From: Acinetobacter sp. SAAs474
Lineage (GTDB): Bacteria > Pseudomonadota > Gammaproteobacteria > Pseudomonadales > Moraxellaceae
DNA length: 64,000 nucleotides
Direction of reading: 5' to 3'
Assembly: GCF_032823475.1 (NCBI RefSeq)
Contig: NZ_CP127915.1
Location: 1,426,001-1,490,000 of the forward strand
Below are positions 51,635 to 60,498 of the stretch, piece by piece. The notes beneath the pieces are model-generated. The model was not told where the DNA came from and did not search any database. It was given only the letters and a program-made list of their open reading frames with translations. Positions within the stretch are counted from its first letter, which is position 1. Every line of letters starts with the position of its first letter. A program made the position numbers and the translations under genes.

Positions 51635-52627
51635 TTAGTTTTCTTGTTGAATCCCTGCCACTAACCAATCTTGGCTAGAACCAGCAGGTTTAACAAAATG
51701 CCAGATTTCAGCAAAAGGTTGCGGTAAGCTATTTAAATCTTCACTTACTGTACCAGTAAAGCGGACGCTGACGATATATTGACCATTTTCAGTGGCTGTT
51801 TCAGTCACCATCGCATTAAGATTAGAAAATTCGGCAACGTCTTGATCTTGATTTGCCATGATGTCTTGATACATTGACTGATAAAGATCTGGCGTTAAGT
51901 AGCGCTGAATTTCTGTAATGTTATTTGCACTGTTCATTGACTGAATATGATTAAAACGCTGGCGTGCTACACGTAAGAATGCGGCAGGTTCAGTACCATC
52001 TGGTAGTTGATTACCACTGCTGGTTGATGCTGCAGCAAACGGTGCTGAAGTCATAGTTGAAGCAGCAGATGAACCGGCAACATTTTGACCAAAAATATTG
52101 GTATTGTCATTTGATGGGCGACCAGCCTGTGGTGATTGCCCAAAGGGTGCTTGTGCTGCACCATTGTTTGGTGCATATGGATTATGAGTTGCTACTTTTT
52201 TTTTTCCACCGAATTTACGGAATAAAAAGAATGCAATTGCGGCAATTAAAACAATCCACAACCAACCTGGTAAACCGCCTTTTTCTTCTGGTTGTGCTGC
52301 TTGTTGGCTTTGTGCATCAGATGCTGCTTGGGCTGCTGGTTTGTCATCTGCGAGTGCATTAGCTGCGACTGCACCTATTGCAGCACCAGCGACACCAGCA
52401 GCAACCATACCACCCACACCAGGACCTGATTTTTGTTGAGCAGGCGTAGCGGGTTGTGGGGTCGGAGTTGCTTGACGAGGTTGTTGGTAAGACTGAGTTG
52501 GTGCTGCAGAACGTTGCATACCTTGGCTTTTACCACCACCGGCACGTTTTGCTTCTGCTGTTAAAGGCGCAACCAATAAAGCCGCAGTTAAAATACCAGC
52601 AATTAAACCACGCTGTCGAACTTCCAT
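51635..52627 (-). CDS. Tim44-like domain protein
   Basis: 330 residues. Signal peptide about 1-26 (LTAEA cut), low-complexity Ala/Gln/Pro stretch, a Gly/Ala-rich segment, one membrane helix near 121-138 (LPGWLWIVLIAAIAFFLF), then a C-terminal Tim44-like/NTF2-like domain from about 210 (DGTEPAAFLRVARQRFNHIQSMNSAN). Bacterial Tim44-like proteins are inner-membrane proteins of unknown function. Monocistronic, read toward the terminator. Confidence 0.8.
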   Translation of the reverse strand: MEVRQRGLIAGILTAALLVAPLTAEAKRAGGGKSQGMQRSAAPTQSYQQPRQATPTPQPATPAQQKSGPGVGGMVAAGVAGAAIGAVAANALADDKPAAQAASDAQSQQAAQPEEKGGLPGWLWIVLIAAIAFFLFRKFGGKKKVATHNPYAPNNGAAQAPFGQSPQAGRPSNDNTNIFGQNVAGSSAASTMTSAPFAAASTSSGNQLPDGTEPAAFLRVARQRFNHIQSMNSANNITEIQRYLTPDLYQSMYQDIMANQDQDVAEFSNLNAMVTETATENGQYIVSVRFTGTVSEDLNSLPQPFAEIWHFVKPAGSSQDWLVAGIQQEN

Positions 52628-52753
52628 TAAACTTTCCTATGAAATACATTTTGTTTGGATATCTTATTTATATAGCCTTTGCATAAAAATTCAATATTTT
52701 TTTTCATTTATTACGACTTGTTACGATCTAAGTTATATTGATTGTGCTGAATG

Positions 52754-54136
52754 TTACAATTCTGTTAAATCCATTGCAGCTGTCAGTGCTTGATGTAGTC
52801 TTGCAACCGCAATAATTTGGACGCCTGCAATACTTTTTTGCGGTGCATTAGCCCGTGGCACAATAATGTATTTAAAACCATGTTTAATTGCTTCTTTTAA
52901 GCGCTCTTGCCCATTCGGTACGGGACGAATTTCGCCTGACAGACCAACCTCTCCAAATACTGCCAATTGCTGTGGTAAGGCTTTTCCTCTTAAACTCGAT
53001 GCACAGGCAAGCAGTACGGCTAGATCGGAACCTGTTTCAGTAATTTTAAGTCCACCGACCACATTGACATATACATCTTGACCTGAGGTTTGTATACCAC
53101 CGTGTCGATGCATTACAGCCAACAGCATATTCAAGCGATTTTGCTCTAGACCTAATGCAACACGTCTAGGCTGACCATGTGCATCATCCACCAATGCCTG
53201 AACTTCGACCAGAAGAGGGCGAGTGCCTTCACGACTGATCATGACAATTGAACCTGGAATAGCTTCATCATAACGGCTTAAAAAAATCGCAGATGGATTG
53301 GAAACTTCGCGTAATCCTTTATCCGTCATGGCAAAAACACCAAGCTCATTGACAGCACCAAAGCGGTTTTTAACTGCGCGAATCATACGATAACGTGAAT
53401 CCGTCTGTCCTTCAAAATATAAAACACAATCAACCATATGTTCTAAGACACGAGGACCTGCAAGCGCACCTTCTTTGGTGACATGACCAACAAGAAAAAG
53501 TGCAGTACCACTATTTTTTGCAAATCGTGTTAATAGCGCTGCTGATTCACGAATTTGTGATACACCGCCCGGTGCAGACTGTAGGGTTTCAGTATATAAG
53601 GTTTGAATAGAATCTAGAATTGCGACAGCAGGACGATGTTGTGCCAATACTTCACAGATTCGTTCTACACAAGTTTCTGCCATAACTTTCAGTTGGTCAG
53701 TTGCCAAGTCTAAACGCTGTGCACGTAAAGCGACTTGTGATAAGGATTCCTCACCTGTGACGTATAATGCAGAACTTTGAGAGGTTGCCATATGCGTGGC
53801 AGTTTGTAATAGAATTGTAGATTTGCCAATTCCTGGATCACCACCAATTAAAACAACAGAACCTGTGACCAGTCCACCACCTAATACACGATCAAATTCG
53901 GCAATACCTGTTGCTAAACGTGTTTCTTGGGATACTGAAATTTGATTGAGCATGCTTATCGTTGCTGTTTGTCCAGCATAACCCCCACCCATTTTAGGTT
54001 GTGCTCGATGCGGTGTAGGTGCAATACTGACTTCAGTTAAAGCATTCCATGCACCACAATCTGTGCATTGTCCTGCCCATTTTGAGTGGTCTGTACCACA
54101 TTGTTCACAACGATAGAGAGTTTTAACTTTAGCCAT
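52754..54136 (-). CDS. radA: DNA repair protein RadA (branch migration)
   Basis: 460 residues. N-terminal zinc finger YRCEQC...GQCTDCGAW, Walker A GGDPGIGKST, KNRFG motif (VKNRFGAVNE), and C-terminal Lon-protease-like domain with GEVGLSGEIRPV. RecA-family ATPase that aids recombination and, in naturally competent bacteria, transformation. ATG 54136; an in-frame TTG lies two codons upstream. Neither has a good ribosome site. Confidence 0.95.
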   Translation of the reverse strand: MAKVKTLYRCEQCGTDHSKWAGQCTDCGAWNALTEVSIAPTPHRAQPKMGGGYAGQTATISMLNQISVSQETRLATGIAEFDRVLGGGLVTGSVVLIGGDPGIGKSTILLQTATHMATSQSSALYVTGEESLSQVALRAQRLDLATDQLKVMAETCVERICEVLAQHRPAVAILDSIQTLYTETLQSAPGGVSQIRESAALLTRFAKNSGTALFLVGHVTKEGALAGPRVLEHMVDCVLYFEGQTDSRYRMIRAVKNRFGAVNELGVFAMTDKGLREVSNPSAIFLSRYDEAIPGSIVMISREGTRPLLVEVQALVDDAHGQPRRVALGLEQNRLNMLLAVMHRHGGIQTSGQDVYVNVVGGLKITETGSDLAVLLACASSLRGKALPQQLAVFGEVGLSGEIRPVPNGQERLKEAIKHGFKYIIVPRANAPQKSIAGVQIIAVARLHQALTAAMDLTEL

Positions 54137-54359
54137 ATTCAATAAAAATTAACGAAATTGTGTTACAGCATACATGCGAATATCAACAAAATAAAAGTCA
54201 TGCTCGTTGAGGTATCAATTTGCGAGAATGACAGTGGTTTTACATGATGGCAAAAGATACGTTATATGCACAGATCTGTATCAGGTGATTAAGCCAATGC
54301 GAAATATTATGCTCGATTCACTCACTGATCAATCATCATATTTTGAGCAGATTGTGATG

Positions 54360-55556
54360 CTAGCGATGACGGTAACTCAAGACTAAAATCGCTGCTAAAC
54401 AGGTCAATATACAGGAAAAAACAAGGTTTATTTCTAAGCCAATGCCATCATAAATTACGCCACCTAAAAATGCACCCAAGCCGATTGAAAGATTAAATAT
54501 GGCAATATTAAATGCAGATCCGAGTTCAATATGATCAGGGGCTGAACGAATCATCCAAGTCATTAATGAGACTGAAACACCCCCATAGGCAAGTCCCCAA
54601 ATAAATAACAACAGAATACTTAACAAGGGTGAGTGACCTAGAAACATAAATAAAAATAAAGTAATACTTAATAATGAAGCAATGACAAATAAGGTTTGCC
54701 AAAGAAATTTTTGAATGGTAAACCCTAAAATAAAGTTACCTAAAATCCCAAAAATGCCATAGATAAGCAGTAATATTCCAATCGCTGAATCTGGAAAATG
54801 AGCCATTTCTTGTAGCAGAGGCCGAATAAAGGTATAGCTTGCAAACTGCCCGGTTACGATCAATAAGGTTAATGCCAAACCAATAATAATACTGGTTTTT
54901 TTTAAAACAATAAGAGCATTTTTCCAGCTATTTCGTTGCTGTACAGCAAGTGATGGCAATGACCACCATAACATTAGGAAAATGATGGCAATACAGCCAG
55001 CTAAGCTAATAAAAGCCATCCGCCAGCCAAATAAATCTCCCAAATAGACACCCATAGGTACCCCTAATACAGAGGCAGCCGCAACACCGCTAAAAATAAT
55101 TGATGTGGCAAGTCCAACTTGAGCTGTTGGGACTAAACGAACGGCAAGACTTCCTGCCAAAGACCAGATGCCTCCCATGGCAATACCAAACAATACACGA
55201 GCAAATAGTAACCAATAAAAAGCATCGGCTATCGCAAATGTTAGTGTAGAAACAAATAATATCAACATGAATAAAAGCAATAACTTACGTCTATTAATAT
55301 GATTGAATATTAAAATGACACAGGGTGCAGTTATCGCGGCAATCAGAGATGGCATCGAAATAATTAGACTGGTATTTCCTAAGGGTTGTTGCATACTTTC
55401 TGCAATCGGCGTTAATAAGCCAATCGGTAGCATTTCAGCACTCACCACAATAAAAATGGCCAAAGCAACAGCGATAACAGCGAGCCAAGCTTGTAAACTT
55501 GCTCGGGAGTTTGATTGAGTAAGATCCGCAGTTTTCAAATTGATGTGTGACTTCAA
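54360..55556 (-). CDS. MFS efflux transporter (DHA1 / sugar-efflux type)
   Basis: 398 residues with 12 membrane segments. Motif A-like RRKLLL after TM2 (FNHINRRKLLL) and the antiporter motif C-like GVAAASVLGVPMGVYLG in TM5 are of DHA1 antiporters, as in SotB/YdeA arabinose efflux or Cml-type proteins. The N-terminus has no ATG near; the frame begins with a TTG at 55556, and the true start may be another alternative codon a few residues on. Substrate unknown. Divergent from the GNAT gene. Confidence 0.8.
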   Translation of the reverse strand: MKSHINLKTADLTQSNSRASLQAWLAVIAVALAIFIVVSAEMLPIGLLTPIAESMQQPLGNTSLIISMPSLIAAITAPCVILIFNHINRRKLLLLFMLILFVSTLTFAIADAFYWLLFARVLFGIAMGGIWSLAGSLAVRLVPTAQVGLATSIIFSGVAAASVLGVPMGVYLGDLFGWRMAFISLAGCIAIIFLMLWWSLPSLAVQQRNSWKNALIVLKKTSIIIGLALTLLIVTGQFASYTFIRPLLQEMAHFPDSAIGILLLIYGIFGILGNFILGFTIQKFLWQTLFVIASLLSITLFLFMFLGHSPLLSILLLFIWGLAYGGVSVSLMTWMIRSAPDHIELGSAFNIAIFNLSIGLGAFLGGVIYDGIGLEINLVFSCILTCLAAILVLSYRHR

Positions 55557-55919
55557 ATATAATGTTGCAGCACAATATACTGAATGCCTTTAGCTGGATA
55601 AACTCTATTCAGAGTTTATTTAGATCTGTTTTGATTTATTTTTGATAAAAATATATATAAATCATATTATTATTGTTAAATATAAACTCATAAAAAAAGA
55701 TAGCAACATGCTCTGAGATTTTATGCTGGTGAGCATATATTAAACAGTAATATCAATGATATCATTTAGCGCAATGACTTGATAAGCATATCACATTCAC
55801 TGATTTGGTGATTAAATTAGAATTAAATCAGATGATATGTATTTAGACTAAAACTATTTTTTTAATAGATTGTTTATGTTAATTTTAATTTATGATGATC
55901 ACTTTAAAGTGAGAAAAAA
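55557..55919. other. Divergent region, MFS carrier / GNAT enzyme
   Basis: 363 AT-rich bases with presumptive promoters; no feature is convincing. Confidence 0.4.
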
Positions 55920-56405
55920 TTGCAGATTCAGTTTCAACGTTTAACAAAAATTTGTCATCAGGATATTATTACGCTACATACTCATCCACGTGTACTGCAA
56001 CATATGCCTTTGGCAAAAGGTGTGATTTTTGATCAGGTACAATGTTTAGCGTGGATCCAAGAAAAAGAACAACAATGGCAGCAATATGGCTATGGGCCTT
56101 GGGCATTTCTTGTCAATGGAAAATTTGCAGGTTGGGGAGGATTGCAATATGAACAAGGGGATGCTGATTTAGCTTTAGTACTGCATCCACAATATTGGGG
56201 ACTTGGTCGCAATATTTTTCATCAAATCATCAAAATGGCGTTTATGCAAATGGGTCTTGAATCTGTTACCATTTTATTGCCACCGACAAGAACTAAATTA
56301 AAAGCCATTGGCTTATTAGGTTTTCAGTTTGAAAATGAAACAATGATTGACGGTGAAAAATTTTTAAAATATCGACTGAATCGCTCATTTTTCAGTAAAA
56401 AATGA
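55920..56405 (+). CDS. GNAT-family N-acetyltransferase
   Basis: 161 residues. Single GNAT domain: RLTKICHQDIITLHTHPRVLQHMPL, WGGLQYEQGDADLALVLHPQYWGLGRNIFHQIIKMAF with the acetyl-CoA loop (R/QxxGxG/A-like GLGRN), as in RimJ/RimL-type enzymes. TTG start at 55920 with a GTGAGAAAA stretch before it. Substrate unknown. Followed by convergent trpI. Confidence 0.8.
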   Translation: MQIQFQRLTKICHQDIITLHTHPRVLQHMPLAKGVIFDQVQCLAWIQEKEQQWQQYGYGPWAFLVNGKFAGWGGLQYEQGDADLALVLHPQYWGLGRNIFHQIIKMAFMQMGLESVTILLPPTRTKLKAIGLLGFQFENETMIDGEKFLKYRLNRSFFSKK

Positions 56406-56515
56406 TAAATATGCGGTCACCTTGTTAAGCCAGTAGCGAATCCGTCATTAGCCCAATAAATCAAGTTGGAGCTCGATTATAAAGATCAAAAATGCAGTCT
56501 ATCGATGCGAGGTCA

Positions 56516-57391
56516 CTAAGCTGTATGTTTCAACCAGTCAATAATTTCAATAAGATTATGACGATCAGCGTTCTTTCGAATAATGGCATAAAAATGATAA
56601 TCACAGAAATGAAAACCAAAAGGTGCGGACAGTCTTTGGTTAAGGATTTCTTTTTCGACTAAAATTTCAGGTGCTATTGCGATCCCTAATCCAGAAACAG
56701 CGGCTTCTATCATTAAATTCAAGTGATCGAAATAACGATCATGGGTTTTTGTTAAACTATCCAAATTGTTGCGATTACACCAGATTGACCAAGCTTGTTG
56801 ATTAGAATGTGTATGGAGTCGCGGATATTGCAATAAATCTTCAATATGTTGTGGTTGATAAAGTTTATGGTTATAAACGGGTCCCATATTATCGGCAAAT
56901 AATAGATGTTTTTCAAATGGCTCAGTTAATGCAGTATTCATATGTAAGCTATTGATAAAAATATCAACTTTATTTTTTTCTAAATTTTTTAACTCATTAC
57001 ATATCATTAATTTAATATGGATATGTGGATAGCAAAGCTCCAGTTTTTCTAAGCGAGCAATGAGCCAATTGGCCATAAAACTATGTGATGCACCAATCAC
57101 AATTTCTACTTCGGCCGATTGCTGGTTTAAAGCCATCACAGAGGTTTCTAATTGATTAAACAGATCAGTGCAAAGATTCGCTAAAGCTACTGCATTGTGA
57201 TGAAGTGAAATCTTGGATGAATGTCGGATAAACAGTTTTTGATCAAACCATTGTTCTAAATATTTAATTTGATGGCTGATTGCACTATGGGTCACACATA
57301 ATTCTTCTGCCGCTAAGCTAAAACTTTGATGTCTTGCCACGGCTTCAAATGCTTTTAATGCATTTAATGAGGGTAAATGTCTACGTTTCAT
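56516..57391 (-). CDS. LysR-family activator, TrpI-like
   Basis: 291 residues. Start MKRRHLPSLNALKAFEAVARHQSFSLAAEEL is the DNA-binding helix-turn-helix typical of the GcvA/TrpI subgroup. Effector domain about 95-290. ATG 57391 is chosen; a longer frame to 57487 would run into the trpB control region. Divergent from trpB-trpA with 97 bases between start codons, the arrangement of trpI and trpBA in Pseudomonas, where TrpI activates trpBA with indoleglycerol phosphate. So TrpI function is inferred. Confidence 0.85.
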   Translation of the reverse strand: MKRRHLPSLNALKAFEAVARHQSFSLAAEELCVTHSAISHQIKYLEQWFDQKLFIRHSSKISLHHNAVALANLCTDLFNQLETSVMALNQQSAEVEIVIGASHSFMANWLIARLEKLELCYPHIHIKLMICNELKNLEKNKVDIFINSLHMNTALTEPFEKHLLFADNMGPVYNHKLYQPQHIEDLLQYPRLHTHSNQQAWSIWCNRNNLDSLTKTHDRYFDHLNLMIEAAVSGLGIAIAPEILVEKEILNQRLSAPFGFHFCDYHFYAIIRKNADRHNLIEIIDWLKHTA

Positions 57392-57488
57392 GGTGTGAAT
57401 TTTTCTAACATCAATCCTATAAAATATATCAATTATCAGCGCAATGGAAATGTCATAACATAAATTAAATTTCAATGATAAGAGCAAT

Positions 57489-58706
57489 ATGATGACAGTA
57501 CCTTATATGGGTGATGGTCCTGATCAATCTGGTTTTTTTGATCAGTTTGGCGGCTGTTATATGCCAGAAAGTCTGATGCCTGCGTTAAAGGATTTACAAC
57601 AAAAATTTGATGAGATGCGATCTAAAGCTGAGTTTTGGGCTGAATATCGTCAAATTTTAACGGATTTTGTCGGACGACCTAGTCCACTTTATTATGCAAA
57701 AAATCTAACAGATTATGTTGGTGGTGCCAAAATATATCTAAAAAGAGAAGATTTAAATCATACAGGAGCACATAAAATTAATAATTGTGTGGGGCAAATT
57801 TTATTGGCTCGCACGATGGGGAAAACACGTATTATTGCAGAAACGGGTGCTGGCCAGCATGGTGTAGCAACGGCAACAGTCTGTGCATTATTTAAAATGC
57901 AATGCATTATTTATATGGGAGAACGTGATATTCAGCGTCAGCAGAGTAATGTGGAGCGCATGAAATTATTGGGTGCTGAATTAAGATGTGTTCAAAAGGG
58001 GCAAGCAACTTTAAAAGATGCCATGAATGAAGCATTACGTGATTGGATGAAAAATATTGACAACAGTTATTATTTACTCGGTACTGGTGCTGGGCCACAT
58101 CCTTATCCTATGATGGTGAGAGAATTTCAGAAGGTGATTGGTATAGAGGCAAGACATCAGATACTTTTAAAAGAAAATAAATTACCTGATGCCTTGGTGG
58201 CTTGTGTTGGAGGGGGATCAAATGCATTAGGACTCATGCATCCTTTCCTGACAGATCGACAAGTTAAAATGTTTGCTATAGAGGCAGGTGGTCAGGGTCT
58301 AGAGACAGCACAGCATGCTGCATCAATCAACAAAGGTCGAATTGGTGTATTGCATGGTAATTTGACCTATCTATTACAGGATTTAGATGGCCAGATTCTA
58401 GAAGCACATTCCATTTCTGCAGGATTAGATTATCCCGGTATTGGTCCTGAACATGCCTTGCTATTTGAAACTGGTCGGGTTACTTATTGTACTGTTAATG
58501 ATCAGCAAGCCGTTCAGGCTTTTCAGTTGCTTGCTCAACAAGAAGGGATTATCCCAGCTTTAGAAAGCGCTCATGCCATTGCTTATGCGGTTCAGTTGGC
58601 CAAAAATATGAATCCCGAGCAAACTATTATGGTTAATTTAAGTGGCAGAGGGGATAAGGATTTAATGACTGTTCAACGCTATCTTGTCGGAGGTAGTATA
58701 CGATGA
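57489..58706 (+). CDS. trpB: Tryptophan synthase beta chain
   Basis: 405 residues. PLP Lys96 in [18 protein letters not shown] loop, and phosphate-binding GGGSNA near 242. Condenses indole with serine. Begins [22 protein letters not shown]; two adjacent ATGs. Its stop overlaps the trpA start as ATGA, giving translational coupling. Acinetobacter normally has a trpFBA cluster; here trpF is absent and a trpI-like gene is divergent, so this may be a second copy. Confidence 0.94.
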   Translation: MMTVPYMGDGPDQSGFFDQFGGCYMPESLMPALKDLQQKFDEMRSKAEFWAEYRQILTDFVGRPSPLYYAKNLTDYVGGAKIYLKREDLNHTGAHKINNCVGQILLARTMGKTRIIAETGAGQHGVATATVCALFKMQCIIYMGERDIQRQQSNVERMKLLGAELRCVQKGQATLKDAMNEALRDWMKNIDNSYYLLGTGAGPHPYPMMVREFQKVIGIEARHQILLKENKLPDALVACVGGGSNALGLMHPFLTDRQVKMFAIEAGGQGLETAQHAASINKGRIGVLHGNLTYLLQDLDGQILEAHSISAGLDYPGIGPEHALLFETGRVTYCTVNDQQAVQAFQLLAQQEGIIPALESAHAIAYAVQLAKNMNPEQTIMVNLSGRGDKDLMTVQRYLVGGSIR

Positions 58707-59494
58707 ATCGTTTAGATCAAACTATTAGTAAGCTGCAACAACAGCATAGAACTGGCCTGATTTGTTATTTTACAGCGGGAGATCCTGACTTCTCACAAAG
58801 TGTTTGTTTATTGAGTCAACTGGGGCGGGCAGGTGCAGATATCATTGAAATTGGGGTACCATTTTCTGATCCAATCGCTGATGGTGAGATTATCCAAGCA
58901 GCGCATGCTCGTGCATTACATCAAGGGCAAACAATGCTGAAAACCATTCAGTTAATTCAGCAGTTAAGACAGCGTGATCCATCTACACCGATTGTACTGA
59001 TGAGTTATTTTAATCCGGTGATGCAATATGGTTTTGAAAAATTGATTACAGCAACAGCCTTATGGATTGATGGTCTTATTTTGCTCGATTTACCTGATGA
59101 ATATAAAGAGAAATTTCAACCTGTTTTACAGAAACATAACATCCATTTGATTGCAATGACAGCACCTACAACCACGCCTAAAAGATTGGCGCAAATTACA
59201 CAGCAGGCCACAGGTTTTATTTATCATGTTGCAGAAAATGGCACCACAGGAGGAGTGTTAAATCTGCCTCAAGTCAAAAAAAAGCTGGCGCAAATAAAAC
59301 CACACTGTCATATTCCAGTCGCAGTGGGTTTTGGGATCAGTAGTGAAACACATGTGAGTGCTTTAGCAAACCATGTTGATTTTATTATTATTGGCTCGGC
59401 TTTGGTGGACACTTTATTCCATCAAGGAATAAGTATGACTTTGCAAAAAGTCAATCGATATGCCAAATTATTGCGAAATCCCACTGTTATTTAA
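58703..59494 (+). CDS. trpA: Tryptophan synthase alpha chain
   Basis: 263 residues. Catalytic Glu49 and Asp60 fall at the same numbers as in enterobacterial TrpA ([17 protein letters not shown]). Splits indoleglycerol phosphate to indole for TrpB. The loop-6 region reads [11 protein letters not shown] instead of the usual YxVSxxGVTG, a notable divergence that could change loop closure. Overlaps trpB by 4 bases. GGAGG upstream, within trpB. Ends before the hairpin at 59548. Confidence 0.92.
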   Translation: MNRLDQTISKLQQQHRTGLICYFTAGDPDFSQSVCLLSQLGRAGADIIEIGVPFSDPIADGEIIQAAHARALHQGQTMLKTIQLIQQLRQRDPSTPIVLMSYFNPVMQYGFEKLITATALWIDGLILLDLPDEYKEKFQPVLQKHNIHLIAMTAPTTTPKRLAQITQQATGFIYHVAENGTTGGVLNLPQVKKKLAQIKPHCHIPVAVGFGISSETHVSALANHVDFIIIGSALVDTLFHQGISMTLQKVNRYAKLLRNPTVI

Positions 59495-59547
59495 AAATGA
59501 TTGAATAGACTGCAGCATATTGATCATCGTGGATAATAGAATGATAT

Positions 59548-59584
59548 AAAAAAGACCCCAACATCCTGTTGAGGTCTTTTTGTA
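59548..59584. terminator. Shared terminator of trpBA (+) and the AGGA small RNA (-)
   Basis: On the plus strand GACCcCAACA/TGTTGaGGTC has one A-C mismatch; on the minus strand the same position becomes a U-G wobble and the stem AAAAGACCUCAAC/GUUGGGGUCUUUU is complete, followed by six T. So the minus-strand transcript folds better. Also ends trpBA with five T. Confidence 0.85.
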
Positions 59585-59677
59585 TGGGTTGTTTAAGCTT
59601 AACTCCTGTTGAGCTTCACGATCCTGGTGTGGCACTTATTCTTATTGTGATCTGTGTTAGAACATCCTGTTCTCTAT
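59548..59677 (-). ncRNA. Candidate CsrA/RsmA-sequestering small RNA (CsrB/RsmY-like)
   Basis: About 125 nt on the minus strand. Four AGGA motifs: AGAAC-AGGAT-GTTCT (59659-59673), ACCAGGATCG near 59622-59634, AAGCTcAAC-AGGA-GTTaAGCTT (59595-59616) and the terminator loop AACAGGATGTT. Three are ACAGGA in hairpin loops, two as ACAGGATGT, very near the CsrA SELEX consensus RUACARGGAUGU. No start codon with a ribosome site opens an ORF. Size and architecture match RsmX/Y/Z. A -10 TATGAT (59684-59689) puts the start near 59677. Inference from structure, not a family search. Confidence 0.72.
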
Positions 59678-59733
59678 AAAATCATCATATAAAAAAAATA
59701 ATGATCAATCTAGGCGTAATTGGCTGTACGTTT

Positions 59734-59751
59734 TGTGAGCTTTAACGCACA
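59734..59751 (-). promoter_or_regulatory. GacA-box-like palindrome upstream of the small RNA
   Basis: TGTGAGCTTTAACGCACA (plus-strand reading) matches TGTAAG-N6-CTTACA at 9 of 12 positions and keeps the 18-base size and symmetry. Centred about 66 bases upstream of the predicted RNA start, a position used by GacA at rsm promoters. Tentative. Confidence 0.45.
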
Positions 59752-59831
59752 TGATTGGTTAAAAAGTAATCTTTTATAGATCGTGTAATATCGTAATGAT
59801 GTCTTTTTTTTGATCAAATTGATGTTTTGAT

Positions 59832-59894
59832 TAAAAAAAAGACCCAAATGTTGCCAAATGGGTTATTTTGCTCTCTTTAAGGGTGTTATTTTTT
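59832..59894 (-). ncRNA. Candidate PhoB-dependent short RNA
   Basis: A predicted transcript of about 60 nt starting near 59894, 7 bases after -10 CATAGT, and ending in a hairpin with eight T (ACCCA/TGGGT stem, weak). It has no ATG or GTG and so no likely ORF. The promoter is convincing, the terminator less so. No known RNA family recognised. Confidence 0.45.
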
Positions 59895-59900
59895 TCTTTT

Positions 59901-59934
59901 ACTATGCAGTTTGTAGATGAAAATTTCATGACAG
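59901..59934 (-). promoter_or_regulatory. Pho box with spaced -10 driving minus-strand transcription
   Basis: CTGTCAT-GAAA-TTTTCAT (59934 to 59917), then exactly 10 bases to CATAGT (59906 to 59901). This is the layout of E. coli phoA (half-sites, 10 bases, TATAGT). First half-site is perfect, second has two mismatches. Confidence 0.65.
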
Positions 59935-60498
59935 TTTGATGAAGATCATGTGAAAAATGTCGATACCATTATAATCGTCCATGCTATAGAAGCTAGGTAT
60001 TATTTTGATCAATATGAATAGGATTGTCCTTGAGATAGCGCTCAATTGCATCATCTTTAGCGCTATTGATTTTGAATCAATATAGGATGAATCTTTGTTA
60101 TGATGTGCTATCAGTAGATTTGGTGATGTCTATGCAGCATGATGGTATACATAACGACTATCATTGAGATCACAGATTTTTTAATTTAGATGTATTTCAG
60201 TTGAAGTATCTATTTTATTTTTAAATCTAAAAAAATTCCTGCTATGCTGATCCATCGACTAAAGTCTGATAATCAAACGGGTTACTGGATTTATTGTCTA
60301 ATTACTAACTATCAAGTTATTTATATATATAAGATATTTATTTTCTATGCAATAAAATTGCCATTTATAATCCAGATAAGAAAAATGAATTAACTTTGAT
60401 AGCTAATTGGAAAAATTAGATGATCCACAATTTTTTTTTGAGTTTTATCAAAATTACGTTAATTTGTAACAAATGTACGAAAAATGTGAATCAAATTA
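59935..60498. other. Remaining gene-free stretch upstream of the permease
   Basis: About 560 bases. Has an ATAGCGCT/AGCGCTAT inverted repeat (60035-60042 / 60059-60066), a TTGATT-TTG-AATCAA hairpin (about 60066-60081) and a minus-strand open scrap ending near 59993 with protein-like reading DDAIERYLKDNPIHIDQNN, possibly a decayed C-terminus. The permease promoter lies near the right end. Confidence 0.4.

Noticed and set aside
54228..54386. 52-codon plus-strand ORF overlapping the MFS gene end (MTVVLHDGKRYVICTDLY start)
   Set aside because: Open by chance in AT-rich DNA; weak ribosome site, no family match and overlap with a real gene on the other strand.
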